Below are positions 44,304 through 54,558 of a stretch of 64,000 nt of DNA, piece after piece; position 1 is the stretch's first letter, and each line of letters begins with the position of its first letter. This DNA is from Nitzschia sp. pyKryTriq1. Taxonomy: Eukaryota > Bacillariophyta > Bacillariophyceae > Bacillariales > Bacillariaceae. The DNA lies in NCBI GenBank assembly GCA_956465555.1, contig OY101118.1, forward strand, positions 2,997,751 through 3,061,750. Reading direction: 5' to 3'. The notes below the pieces were generated by a model. That model searched no databases. It was not told the DNA's origin and worked only from the letters and a program-made list of their open reading frames with translations. The translations under genes and the position numbers were made by a program.

Positions 44304-45554
44304 ATGAAGAGCAGCATTTCCTCTTCAACCGTAAAACCAATGGAGTTCCTACCGTTGTTTTTCTCGAGGTGGCTACTACTGCTGTTATTTTCCAAGGAAA
44401 TCAATGCATTTCATGTTTCGTCGTCGTCGTCGTCGTCGAGGAATGGTCACTTTGGGGCAATGATAATACGACAGCAGCAGCACTCTTCTACTACTTCTAC
44501 TGCGACTGCTCTTCTTTGTCAATTACTGGGCATGAATTGCGCCACACCGACGGATTTTACCTTTTCCTTTCAGGGCTTTTGCAAGCGCGGCGGAGAAACA
44601 GATGTGCACGCGGACGGCTGGGGCGTTGCATTTTATCAAGACGGAGGCATTCGTCAATTTCACGACGTCGAGCCCGCCAGTACATCGCCACTGGCCAAGT
44701 ATCTCGGACAGCAATCAATTCAAACCAACAATATGATGGGACATATCCGATTCGCTACGCAAGGTCAAGTCAATCTCGCCAATCAGCATCCATTTTCTCG
44801 GGAAATGTGGGGAATCCCATGGTGTTTTTGTCATAATGGAGAAGTGCCCCTTTTTAGTCACAAGAAAGAAGAAAAGGGAAAACATGATGGTGATGGCGAC
44901 GATGAAAAGCCGCCACTGCTTCCCAAATCGATGGTGAAGGGCGGGTGCAGTGGCGGTGATCCTTTCATCCAACATTATCATCCAGTCGGAACGACCGATT
45001 CGGAGGCCACCTTTTGTTACATTCTGAATAGCTTGAGATGCAAATTTACAACATTACCATCCTTACCGGTCCTTCATAAAGCCATGCATGAAATTTGCAC
45101 AGAAATCGCTATGCATGATCCCGAAGGTACCATTCTCAATTTTTTGTTAACCTGTGGTCCCCACACTCAATGGGTCTATAGCTGGCCGGGGAGTCGTCCA
45201 GGATCCAAAGTGTGGAATGGATTGCACTATACGGTCAGAGAATATCCCTTTTCCAAAGTACGCTTGTGTGATATGGATTATACTGTGGACTTTTCGACCG
45301 TCACGAGTCGGGAGGATTGTGTCAGTGTCATTGCGACCAAACCCTTGACGGATGACGAAGAATGGACGGAAATCCAGCGGGGGCAGTTGATTGTCTTTGA
45401 TCAAGGCAAACCTTGGCATACACCGTATGAATTGTTTCAACTAGAATTGTTGGGACATGGATTGCATTCGACCGTCCTGCAAAAGTCGAGTCTGACGGAC
45501 GACATGAGACACTACAATTTGGATTTGGCTCAATTTCAAGGAGAATGTATATAG
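44304..45554 (+). CDS. Class II glutamine amidotransferase-like protein (YafJ/EgtC type)
   Basis: Single exon, 416 residues from the ATG at 44304 (an alternative ATG at 44340 also leaves a signal peptide). N-terminus: hydrophobic LFFSRWLLLLLFSKEINA then FHV, fitting a bipartite plastid presequence. The catalytic domain starts CQLLGMNCATPTDFTFSFQGF, with HADGWGVAFY, HIRFATQG, HPFSREMWG and CHNGE: the Ntn-type amidohydrolase pocket. The nucleophile Cys is residue 72 (codon 44517), so it becomes N-terminal only if the presequence is removed there. A charged insert (KKEEKGKHDGDGDDEK) follows the HNGE motif. Such proteins hydrolyse glutamine or gamma-glutamyl bonds; the partner and pathway are unknown. 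Confidence 0.78.
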   Translation: MKSSISSSTVKPMEFLPLFFSRWLLLLLFSKEINAFHVSSSSSSSRNGHFGAMIIRQQQHSSTTSTATALLCQLLGMNCATPTDFTFSFQGFCKRGGETDVHADGWGVAFYQDGGIRQFHDVEPASTSPLAKYLGQQSIQTNNMMGHIRFATQGQVNLANQHPFSREMWGIPWCFCHNGEVPLFSHKKEEKGKHDGDGDDEKPPLLPKSMVKGGCSGGDPFIQHYHPVGTTDSEATFCYILNSLRCKFTTLPSLPVLHKAMHEICTEIAMHDPEGTILNFLLTCGPHTQWVYSWPGSRPGSKVWNGLHYTVREYPFSKVRLCDMDYTVDFSTVTSREDCVSVIATKPLTDDEEWTEIQRGQLIVFDQGKPWHTPYELFQLELLGHGLHSTVLQKSSLTDDMRHYNLDLAQFQGECI

Positions 45555-45686
45555 CTAGCAGCATGGAACATGGAACGCATGCATACCTGGCTAAGCAATG
45601 GATGGACTAAACTTAGTACTTAATTCTTCGCTGCTAGAAACAGTCGGTTATTCATCTATCTGTTCTTGTTCGTGCTGTTTTGTAGC

Positions 45687-47116
45687 TTACTCCGAATCCT
45701 TCTTGTCTGTTGTTGCTGGCACAATAGGTTTGGTACATGTAATGAGACCAAATTTGATCAACCCTTTATTGAATCCTCGCAACATGAGCAACATGGCATA
45801 GGCACCTCGTTGTGTCGAAAAACCACTCTTCAAGAGTCCCATCACACTTTTGAAATTCAAACTACTCTTGATGACTGCCTTCCAAAAGGGAGCGATAATG
45901 TACGACCAATCCTCTCGTCGGATATCCGTCGCTCCTTGTTTCTCCAGCAGTCCGACATAATCGTTGACACTGCACCAACGGGGCAAATAATAGGCCCGAT
46001 TGATCTTGGCCAACAATTTCTCCTCCTTGCGTGTCAAACCCGTTTCGTTCTCTTCCAAATCGCGATGGCACCAAGTGACGATAATGATACGTCCTCCCGG
46101 AGTAGCGACACGAAAGAGTTCGTTAACAAATTGTTCCTTGTCGGGCATGTGTTCTCCCGATTCCAAACTCCAAACCAAATCAAACGAGTTATCTGCGAAA
46201 GGCATGTCCAAAGCATCGGCCACCTAAACAACAAAACAGAGGATAGAGAATGAACATGAGTTGGATCATATGCGAATGTACTTCTGGTATTTCTTGGAGA
46301 GTACGGGGAGTCGTCTACTCCATGATGCGCGCCTGGACAAAACATGACATAATGCACAATGCATAATACGTACTTGAAATTTGGCTTGATCAGCAAGCCC
46401 TTGTTCGGCTGCCAATTCATTCCCTCGATTGGCCTGATAGGGACTCAACGTGATTCCTTGGGCTTGACATTGAAACTTTTTGGCAATGTGTCGACTACTG
46501 CCACCGATTCCACACCCGACATCGACCATACTTTCGGCACCTTCGGCACCCGCCCATTTCAACACTTCATCAATCAAATCAATTTGTGCCTGCTGATGAT
46601 CCGTTCGATCTTCGGGAATGTAATATCCATGGTGCATGTGCTGTACGTATGTACGATACGAAACATTTGACGTGAAGACAAGTGAAAATGAAAATAAAGT
46701 GAGAGACTGAAAAAGATAATGTTGTGGGAGAAGAATCACAGTCCAATCCACGCACGCACCTCGCCCCAGACATCTTCCCATAGTTTGGAAGATCGATCAT
46801 AAAATCCAGCAATTCCAATCTTGAGATCCTCGCGAGAACGTTCCCGATCCAAGAGACTATCTCTAGCCCGACGCAGCGTGGAAGCCACACCATAGAGACG
46901 GGTTGACGACGACGACGACGGCGGCGGCGACGACTTCGCTCTAGATCGGCCAGTGTTCAGTGTTGTCGACAGTACCGATGGTAGGGTTGTCGAAGTAGTA
47001 CTGGTATTACCACGAACCCAAGCCTCGCTGACCCCCACCAGGCCTAGGAAGCTAACCGCATACAAGATTGCAAGTATCGAGCCCCGCATAGTATTCCTAT
47101 TTGTCATTCTTGTCAT
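45687..47116 (-). CDS. VTE4: Gamma-tocopherol C-methyltransferase, plastid
   Basis: Three exons, 47116-46760, 46640-46374, 46223-45687 (introns 119 and 150 bp); all junctions fall between codons; 386 residues. N-terminus: signal segment (ILAILYAVSFLGLVGVSEA|WV), a plastid presequence with Trp at the cleavage position; an alternative start at 47089 fits equally. SAM-binding core VDVGCGIGGSSRHIA, then SPYQANRGNELA, LVWSLESGEHMPDK and IIIVTWCHRDL match VTE4-type methyltransferases, which convert gamma- to alpha-tocopherol in the chloroplast envelope/thylakoid. A lipid antioxidant role is expected. Divergent from the SAYSD1-like gene. Confidence 0.88.
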
Positions 47117-47668
47117 CCTTGTCGTTGTTTGGAAGCAATTCGAGAAGGGGTTTGAATAGATCGACTGCCAATGAGAATGAGACCTTCTTCCATCTTCCTC
47201 ACATCATCTTTCTTCGCACTACTCCGTTCGTCGTCGTCATTCGTCATTGATCGGCCGCGGCCTCCGCCATGGTCGACGACGATCTTTTCGGTTCCTATCG
47301 GTCGGTATTATCGACGATGATGACGAACGCGAACGACCGAAACTGGGCACTCCACGCGAAACGCGAAAAGCAGCCTGGCTCAAAAACTGTCCGCAAACGT
47401 CCGAAAGATAGTCTCTCGCGTAACCGCGCGCACGTCGCCCGTTAGGATTATTCGCAGAAATCAAAAAATCGGCAATGCTCACGAGCTGGCCCAGCGGCCG
47501 TGTATTCGCATTGCTCGCTTTGCGATGCGCCTTTCATGGATAGATTACATTTTTGCGAACGGTGAACTGCGGCTACCGGTACTCCCTAACAGTCTTGTCA
47601 CAGTATAGGTCGGTGGTGGTTGTGCTGCCTTGCTTGGAACGAGAAACAAGAGCGAAACGAAGAAGAAA
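47117..47668. other. Divergent promoter region between VTE4 and SAYSD1-like genes
   Basis: 552 bp expected to contain two promoters. A minus-strand open frame at 47237-47482 has no family resemblance. Confidence 0.45.
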
Positions 47669-48118
47669 ATGGTTCGAGCGGCCAATGAACGGTCCACGGG
47701 GTTTTACTTGGGCTGTGCCGTTTGGATGGCTTTTTGTATTTACCTGATCCAGTTGGATTTTGGAGTGATTGCCTTTTGTGGATCGATTCTGTGGGCGATT
47801 TGGACCTTTGGATTACGGGAGAAATTTTCGAACGAAGAGACCGCCAGTGCCTACAGTGTTTTCAACCGAGACGGCAAGGCCATTGTGGGTGGACTCACTG
47901 CCGCACAATTCGATCGTCAAATGAGAGGCGGTCTGAAAGACGACGACAACAAGAACGATCCTGTCCACGGGGATATCGCTATAGCAATGTCTGCATCATC
48001 CAAATCGTCATTGGCCGTGGTGCACTCGGATGAGGAGCGTCTTCGTCGACGAAAGGCTGCGGCAGCGGCGGCGGAACGGCGGTTTCAGCAAAAAGCTGAT
48101 GCTTCATCGGTTGGTTGA
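47669..48118 (+). CDS. SAYSD1-like small ER membrane protein
   Basis: 149 residues, single exon, ATG at 47669. Two close hydrophobic stretches (YLGCAVWMAFCIYLIQLDFGVIAFCGSI, split for reading) give one or two membrane passes, followed by the family motif ASAYSVFN(R)DG and AAQFDRQMRGG. In animals SAYSD1 sits at the ER translocon and helps clear stalled, UFM1-modified proteins. The C-terminus is a basic Ala-rich helix (RRRKAAAAAAERRFQQKA). Confidence 0.75.
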   Translation: MVRAANERSTGFYLGCAVWMAFCIYLIQLDFGVIAFCGSILWAIWTFGLREKFSNEETASAYSVFNRDGKAIVGGLTAAQFDRQMRGGLKDDDNKNDPVHGDIAIAMSASSKSSLAVVHSDEERLRRRKAAAAAAERRFQQKADASSVG

Positions 48119-48889
48119 CGAAGATGGATGGATCCACCACGTGTACTTTCTTTCTTATTATTTCATGACCCGTCAATGAACAATCCCATGGATCCATTGC
48201 TATTTTCATGTTCCTGCTGAGAATTTCAAATCCATCGCGTGGTGGTGGAAATGCTGCGCTGTGTCAAGAACAAGAAGTGCTGGGCAGTACTATGCTGAGA
48301 CCACTCTTCTGCTATCGTTCTCTGAAATCAAGCACAACTTTGATCGATACAAGAATGATTGTCTTACTTACGCCAGAACATACCATATAAACCTCGACTA
48401 CGATAATATGAGCCATGACTCTCATCATCGTTAGCTACCAGTAGACTCCTCTACTACTTCGTACTATAGTTCGTAGAGGAGTAATGAGTCGTCTTCGTCG
48501 CAGGCGTCGTCTCAACAGACCAAACATCAGTCGGTGTACAGTGTACAGTCGTCAGCTGGTCGGAGGAGTCGTTATCAATGCAATCCGTTTAGTCAAAAGG
48601 TCATCGGTCCTGTCAAAAAATAATAATGATGACCCTCATTCTGATTCTGTTAGAGCAATCGTACAAAACCAAACCTGTAGGGCGTCGCGTAGAAATCCTA
48701 CCAGGACGGAGGTGCCCAACAAGCAATCACTACGCGTCGTAGTACGTAAAGTACGGCGCACCCTTCTATCTTCAGATGCCGCCGCACGACCGCGACATCC
48801 GATATTTCAGTTTCGCGGTCGTTCACTGATATCATCACAAAGTTTGATCCTTTCTTCCTTTTCTTTACGTACAATATTTTCAACCAACC
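48119..48889. other. Intergenic spacer
   Basis: Contains strings such as CTACCAGTAGACTCC and many GTACAG/TACGT words. An open frame at 48484-48918 is Arg-rich and looks accidental. Confidence 0.45.
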
Positions 48890-49489
48890 ATGATGGAACC
48901 ACAGCCGCTAATGTCTGACTCTATCTCTGGGTACATGGAGTTCCCTGTGATGTCGGAACCTAGAAAGTTGCAGACGGGGCAAGATGGCACAACCACCGAT
49001 AACAACTGTTACATTGCCGGTGACTTCAACGTCTGCCCCGCCACGGCCGATTTCGACTTTAACGGAGCCATCAAGCGCCTCAACGCCAACTTGAAGTGCC
49101 CACTCAATGCTGTACAACAGTCCGACTTCCGTGACGCATCTCAAAAGGGTCTCTGCGAGTGCGAAGCCGAAGTTATGGATGTTACGGCAGACACGTCAAC
49201 CACCGGCGCTGCGGTGCCCTTGAGTTGCGAATGCTTCATCTGCCCCGATCAAGCCAACTTATTCGGTGTCGCCTACACTTGCTCCACCCCCATCAACGGG
49301 CCTTGCTACACCTTTAACTGCGAAGGTACTTGCAACGGAGATTTGTCCTTTATTGATTCCACCACTCGGGCTCCGACCGCCGCCCCCGGTCCTGCCACAA
49401 ATGGCAACGGCTCTGGCGCCTTTGACTCCAGTCCTGGTTTCGCCACTATGGCCTTGCTTGTGTTGACCTTCGCCCGTATGCTTCGTTAA
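48890..49489 (+). CDS. Cys-rich surface-protein-like, likely GPI-tailed
   Basis: 199 residues as drawn from the ATG at 48890. Family not recognised. A Cys-rich middle (CYIAGDFNVCP, GLCECEAEV, LSCECFICPDQAN, PCYTFNCEGTC) of about 12 Cys suggests disulfides, then a Thr/Pro-rich stalk (TTRAPTAAPG) and a hydrophobic C-terminus (FATMALLVLTFARMLR). No signal peptide is visible at this start, which makes me suspect an upstream exon; the segment before the Cys region, SEPRKLQTG, resembles the start of mature secreted diatom proteins. Codon use is ordinary. Confidence 0.55.
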   Translation: MMEPQPLMSDSISGYMEFPVMSEPRKLQTGQDGTTTDNNCYIAGDFNVCPATADFDFNGAIKRLNANLKCPLNAVQQSDFRDASQKGLCECEAEVMDVTADTSTTGAAVPLSCECFICPDQANLFGVAYTCSTPINGPCYTFNCEGTCNGDLSFIDSTTRAPTAAPGPATNGNGSGAFDSSPGFATMALLVLTFARMLR

Positions 49490-50123
49490 AAACTATTGGT
49501 CGAGTGGTGAAACTACCGGTAACTCTGGTGGAATGATTGCAAGAAAGATTGTCGTCCAATATTCTTGTTACGCCTTATTATTATACGTTCATGCCTCAGA
49601 AATCAGATTATCTTAACGGAAGAAGTTGAATATCATATGTTCATAGAAGGTAATACTGCTAGCTCTTCATTGGTTAAGCTATGACGTAGAATTTTTTGGT
49701 GCTGCACGTGGCCCCAAGTATACCGGTAGGGTACCTGGATCATGGATCCGATGCCACGCTCGTCAGGGACGAAGCAAATCCTACCGGTACCGGTACGGAT
49801 TGGCAAGAGAGGATTGCTCAGCGTGCACCACGACCAGGACGAGCAGACGTAATTCTACAGTGTTCGAGCAATGCCAATGGTCTTCCGATGCCTTGAGTTC
49901 CTGCAAGTTCAGCTACTAGTCTATTAGCTCAAGTAAAAATTCAGAGCCAAACAACGAATTGGTTCTGGTCGTTCAACCGCCAAACAACGAGATATCAAGT
50001 CTAACATCCATCCATACAACTATTAGTGATAAAATAGAAGAAGAGAAGCAGTAGAATCAAATGGTAGGCTATAATTTGCATGTTGCTATGGTACAGGACA
50101 AAATGTCAATATCGCGGACGCGC
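49490..50123. other. Intergenic spacer
   Basis: Contains a CTACCGGTACCGGTACGG run near 49780-49797 and a TATACCGGTAGGGTACC string near 49718-49735. No gene seen. Confidence 0.45.
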
Positions 50124-50762
50124 CTATTGGGCGACGGCACTCGTGGCGCGCTTTGACCGGCTAAGCTTGAGAAGGGAGAGCAGATTCTCACCCGACAGCC
50201 GACGGAACTCTTTCTTCATTGAATTCTTGTTCTGAGTGCTCTGAGTACTCGATAGCGTGCTTCCAGAATTGTTTCTTCGAATTTCCTTTTGCTTCTGAAT
50301 GGTCTCGCAAATCTGTTTGAGGGGCAATTCGAACTCTTCGTCGTCTTCGCTGGTGCAGCAAGTGCGGCGACCTCCATTTTCGTAGACGGATTGACGAAGA
50401 GGCTCCAGCAATTCCAGGATATCTTCGATGATGTTGGCATCGGTCCACGCAGTCTGGAGGGCGTTGACGAGCAGGCCCTTGATGGAATCAAAGTGAGACC
50501 CATTCAAGCCGAGCTGGTGAAAACGGTAATGATGAAGGATGACTCGATCATGGAGTTGTCGCCGCTTTTCGTCATGCATGTCTCGCAGAGCCAACTCAAG
50601 AACGGACTTTTGCAAGTCGAAAAGATCATCAACGGCTGAGGTGCCGAAGAACTTTCGAAGCTTGGAGTCTGTGATCATATTCTGAGCGAGCTCAAAGATA
50701 ACCATTTCGTATTGGGCGCTTCCTCCCATGCGTTCAACAACGTTTTTCTGGTAAAGAGGCAT
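50124..50762 (-). CDS. Truncated-globin-like protein
   Basis: 212 residues from the ATG at 50762. The first 130 residues fit a truncated haemoglobin by order and spacing: VVERMGGSAQYEMVIFELAQNM, SKLRKFFG, DLQKSVLELAL and FHQLGLNGSHFDSI, then LELLEPLRQSVYE. The usual distal B10 Tyr position looks like Ala and the proximal His is shifted or absent (FHQLGL where HxxLG is expected). Haem binding is therefore uncertain: it may be a sensor-like or degenerate globin. The C-terminal 80 residues are a Ser-rich, basic tail (STLSSTQSTQNK, KLSRSKRA) that could regulate or target it. Confidence 0.55.
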   Translation of the reverse strand: MPLYQKNVVERMGGSAQYEMVIFELAQNMITDSKLRKFFGTSAVDDLFDLQKSVLELALRDMHDEKRRQLHDRVILHHYRFHQLGLNGSHFDSIKGLLVNALQTAWTDANIIEDILELLEPLRQSVYENGGRRTCCTSEDDEEFELPLKQICETIQKQKEIRRNNSGSTLSSTQSTQNKNSMKKEFRRLSGENLLSLLKLSRSKRATSAVAQ

Positions 50763-51778
50763 GGTGGATATTATTTTTGTGGATGTTGGAATGAGAGACG
50801 ATTTCAAAATGTCAATGGATTGTAATTGTGAGCAGAAGTGAGATCGCTGATCCAAGCCAACCTTTCAAAATGAAAATAACGGGTATGGTATCGGACGGAG
50901 GAACCAAATAGTTAGTGGCCGGTGGAAGAGATCCGCCTCCACGATTACCATGGAATAGTCCATTGGACATTTTCCACCCCAAGGAGGGCTTATACCCATG
51001 AAGAATATCGGCATAAGTGTTTCATTTTTAATTCTGGGTAAGCATATTATTATTTGTTGTTGTGTTGTTCCAAAATATTTTCAATCCACGCGCATGCGCA
51101 GGCTGCAATTTCGGTTCCGGAAACGCACGGACGGGCGTCGTCGAAAAGTCTTTTCCGCCCACACGGAGGAACACGAGGTCACCAATTTGATATTTTCCGC
51201 AACGAGTTTTTGTTTCGCCGAAACTTTTTTATACTCAGGGCAATAACGTTTTGGTCGTCATCCAGGACAGCCTTTTGTTGCTGTCTTTTATGTCCTTGGG
51301 GGAACTGTCACATTTCTTCTACCCCAAGCAAACCCTATGTAAAAAGAAGGAAGAAAATCAGTGAGGAGAAAGCTCGCAGAATGTTCTGGATGAAGAACCA
51401 ACAATGATTATTTAATGTAAATTCCAGGGAACAGACCTCAGACATCGAATTTTTCAAATGATATAAAACTTATGATAAGCCCCTGTACCGTTTACCTGGC
51501 TACAATAACAATATGCAGAGGCAAAGCATGCACTCTCTGAGCTAGTAGTAGAGATACTAGTCTATCATGTGGTACTGATGATGGGACGGGCAACTTACAC
51601 TTTCCGCCCCTAGTACCGGTATTGATCATGATGTTCTCGGACAAACCATGCATGTTGATGTTGTTTACTTGTCCTTTTTCTCTCCGACTCCCCACTCGTA
51701 CTGTACCGTACTACATCCCATAGTTTCCCTTTGCCACAATTCAATTTACAAGCAAACTTCGAAGAAATACATTCCATC
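50763..51778. other. Divergent intergenic region
   Basis: About 1 kb. No gene supported. Both neighbouring promoters should be here. Confidence 0.45.
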
Positions 51779-52324
51779 ATGGCTCCTCTTGATGATTCTT
51801 TTCGTACCAACATTTATGATGACAACAATGAGCACTCGTATGCGTTCGAACCTGCGAAGGAATCGCTTGGCATGAATGCTGCTCCGATTCTTACCTTTTC
51901 ATTGAAGAAGGCCAAGTCTGTTGCATTCAACGAAAAAGTTGCAGCAAAGAAGACCATCCACATCAACGACTACACTGATGAAGAGGTCCATGCATGCTGG
52001 TACACTCACCAGGAAAATGAAATTATAAAGTCAGAATCTCTGCTCGAATCATCGGCGCTTCTCGAAAGTGAAGCAGCTGACGACGATGACTATGGAAAGA
52101 ACTGCTTTCGTGGACTTGAACATTACATCAAACCGATCGCCGAACAGCGTCTGGCTCATAAGGATGCGGCTCTTTGTGCCGTGCTCGAGGAACAGGAACT
52201 TCAGCGTGAAGAGGGAAGCTTCGACCCTGAATATATTGCCGAGATCTATGAGAATATCGCATCGTTATCTGGGGTAAAATCACGCATCACTGGCTTGAAC
52301 GATCGTCTCGAAGCTATTCAATAG
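51779..52324 (+). CDS. Diatom-type hypothetical protein with FRGLE motif
   Basis: 181 residues from the ATG at 51779. Family without a known function. Visible features: a segment VAFNEKVAAKKTIHINDYTDEEVHACWYT, an acidic middle, then CFRGLEHYIKPIAEQRLAHKDAALCAVLEEQ, and an SGVKSRITGLNDRLEAI tail. The pattern 'DYT.EE..A.WYT' and 'RGLE' followed by 'A..AVLEEQ' recurs in many diatom proteins (recollection, not searched). No signal or membrane segment. Probably mainly helical and cytosolic or nuclear. Confidence 0.65.
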   Translation: MAPLDDSFRTNIYDDNNEHSYAFEPAKESLGMNAAPILTFSLKKAKSVAFNEKVAAKKTIHINDYTDEEVHACWYTHQENEIIKSESLLESSALLESEAADDDDYGKNCFRGLEHYIKPIAEQRLAHKDAALCAVLEEQELQREEGSFDPEYIAEIYENIASLSGVKSRITGLNDRLEAIQ

Positions 52325-52810
52325 TAAATCATTGGCATAGAATAAAATTTGAGATTTATAAGATATTATGACTTGTCCACTTGAATACCTTGTAATCTAG
52401 TAGTAGTAGTAGTTGTTGTTGTTTAGTTTAACATTACTTTACTAAAAGAGCTTGCGATTCGTCTCCAGCAAAGCTCGTCCCCGCTGGCCTTGGTTTTGGG
52501 CGGAAACAAGATCTTGAAGCTAGCTAAAAGTAAACAAAGCAAGAATGACTACTAGTCCAGCAATTATAATAGTAATTGCTGGAAAGTTCATTGACACTGC
52601 TATTGTTCACCGAAGTATGAGTAAGTGTTGATTGACTCTAAATGAAGCATGGGGCGTGAGGAAGCTTGCACTCTACCCCCTTCTATCTTTAGCTATTGCT
52701 CTGGAGATGCGTGAGGAAGCTTGCACCACTTGACCCCCTCTACTAGTAGTACTAGCTTTAGCTCGCGTCTAGTACTGTAGTATGGTGATTCTTGTACAGT
52801 ACCGGTATGA

Positions 52811-52846
<36 letters not shown>

Positions 52847-53609
52847 CCTTGCTACTTCATACGCATAGCGGAGAAGAGCCCCCCTTGATAGTGTCACGAG
52901 ATACAAGCACAAGACTAGTAGGTAGTGCTTCACATGGACACATACTTGTAATTTTTACAAAGTTGAAGTACTACAGGCGACCATTCGGTGAAGTCTCTAA
53001 AAATCGCTTTCCTCCACGAGACGGATGATGATGAGACCTATCGTGCGAACCAGGCTTCATGATACTATGCGCTTCTCGTTCTTTGTGTATGACGAGACTT
53101 TCGCAGAAAGTGCTTCAATTCGAACCTTTGGTGGGAACGTTCATCATCCGTTGAGCCATTTCGCCAGATCGACCAGGGCCATGTGTTTAGTCTTGTTATC
53201 GCTAAACCCGACATCACTTGTACGAAACTCAGGCTCTACGGCTCGCCGCGCTCGAATTTTTCACAATTCGCATTAAATAAAGCTGCACCGTATGCCGATG
53301 TTCCACACGTTTTGGGATTTGGCGGAATCCCGGAAAGCGAACTTGGGAACCGCCAATAAGGACGAGAAAGAAGAGACGGAAGCTTCGTGGGCAATCGTTT
53401 CAACCTTCTCAACGTGCTTTGCGAGCTGTGGTTTCCAGTACCAAAGCTACGACGATACTGACTTCTTCACTTTATTATTATTATTTTTTGTGTGACACAT
53501 CGCTGCGGTATCCCAATAGCTAGACTACAAGATTGCTCATAAAACGCAAATCATCTCGGTTTGAACTCAATTGCATCAACGCACATCTATCCCATCTCCT
53601 CTATTCACC
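52325..53609. repeat. Repeat-containing spacer
   Basis: Holds a 56-bp tandem duplication starting GCGTGAGGAAGCTTGCAC at 52653 and again at 52709, and a (CT)n run at 52813-52844. Short open frames at 53025-53276 and 53292-53495 show no family match. Confidence 0.65.
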
Positions 53610-54029
53610 ATGTACGCTAACAGCAGCTTCAACAATAACAACGTCATGTCAAGTCCCACGGCATGGCATCCAATTCAAAATACCAACAGCTACGACGACT
53701 TGTGGGAGCTTCCTCATCCCACTCGAACATTTGCTTTCGATGAAGACGAGAATCATCTTCAGCAGTCACAGAATCATCAATCGCAACAGCGAATGCCGAC
53801 ATTTTTCGATTTCGAAAATCAGTTGCCTTTGATGACGAGCTGGTCCTTTTCGTCGCAACAACACGGTGGTCATGACCAACAGCATTACCCAAACCGACAA
53901 CGACTCGGATCCACATCCAGTGCGAATACAACTCGAACCACACAGAGCAGCGGAGAAAAGAAACAAGCTCTTGGGGATGCCACCAACACTGCTCCAGTGC
54001 TAAGAATTTCCAGGAGCCGTTTCCTATAG
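53610..54029 (+). CDS. Possible small low-complexity protein
   Basis: 139 residues from the ATG at 53610. Asn/Ser/Gln/His-rich (FNNNNVMSSP, SFSSQQHGGHDQQHYP), with acidic FAFDEDENHLQQS and a basic C-terminus (RISRSRFL). No family recognised, no signal. Such low-complexity small proteins are frequent in diatoms; whether this is expressed cannot be judged here. Confidence 0.4.
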   Translation: MYANSSFNNNNVMSSPTAWHPIQNTNSYDDLWELPHPTRTFAFDEDENHLQQSQNHQSQQRMPTFFDFENQLPLMTSWSFSSQQHGGHDQQHYPNRQRLGSTSSANTTRTTQSSGEKKQALGDATNTAPVLRISRSRFL

Positions 54030-54280
54030 ACGAACTGCTACTCCTCTGCCACTCGACTCTTAGACTACTACAATGCGAGCTACTATACTCGTAATATTCA
54101 ATAAAGTTACTGTAACATTATTTATCCAAAAGATTCCACTTTGAAATAGCAGTTTCATAAAACTTGTAGGGTGTGCAGTATCAAAATCGACTTAGCCCTC
54201 TTATTTATCGGGAAGAGATCTCGTCGAATCAACTTGGCTGGACCGCTCTCTCTCTCTCGTGCCTGGATAACCAACCATAG

Positions 54281-54396
54281 TCCTCACTGTTGGCCCTTGC
54301 TGAACGAATATCCAACAATATTCTTCATCGAGAAGGGATCCTCACTGCTGGCCCTTGCTGAACGAATATCCAACAAGATTCTTCATCGAGAAGGGA
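54281..54396. repeat. 58-bp tandem duplication
   Basis: Two adjacent units (54281-54338, 54339-54396) beginning TCCTCACTG[T/C]TGGCCCTTGC; few differences. Sits in the spacer 3' of the RhaT-type gene. Confidence 0.85.
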
Positions 54397-54558
54397 TAAC
54401 TATTGTAAACGATGACCAGGCAGGGCGGGTCCATCTTTTTTTTCCAATTGATTGGTTCTACTATTTTCTGCATATCAAAAGCTCGTGGACAATCCCAAAG
54501 CCTTGCGATACTAGCTAGTATACAAGCCAATTTTGCATCCTTTGTGTTGCTCAAAAAA

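Noticed and set aside
48484-48918. Arg-rich open frame
   Set aside because: Low-complexity, no recognised domain, and overlaps the start of the Cys-rich gene in another frame.
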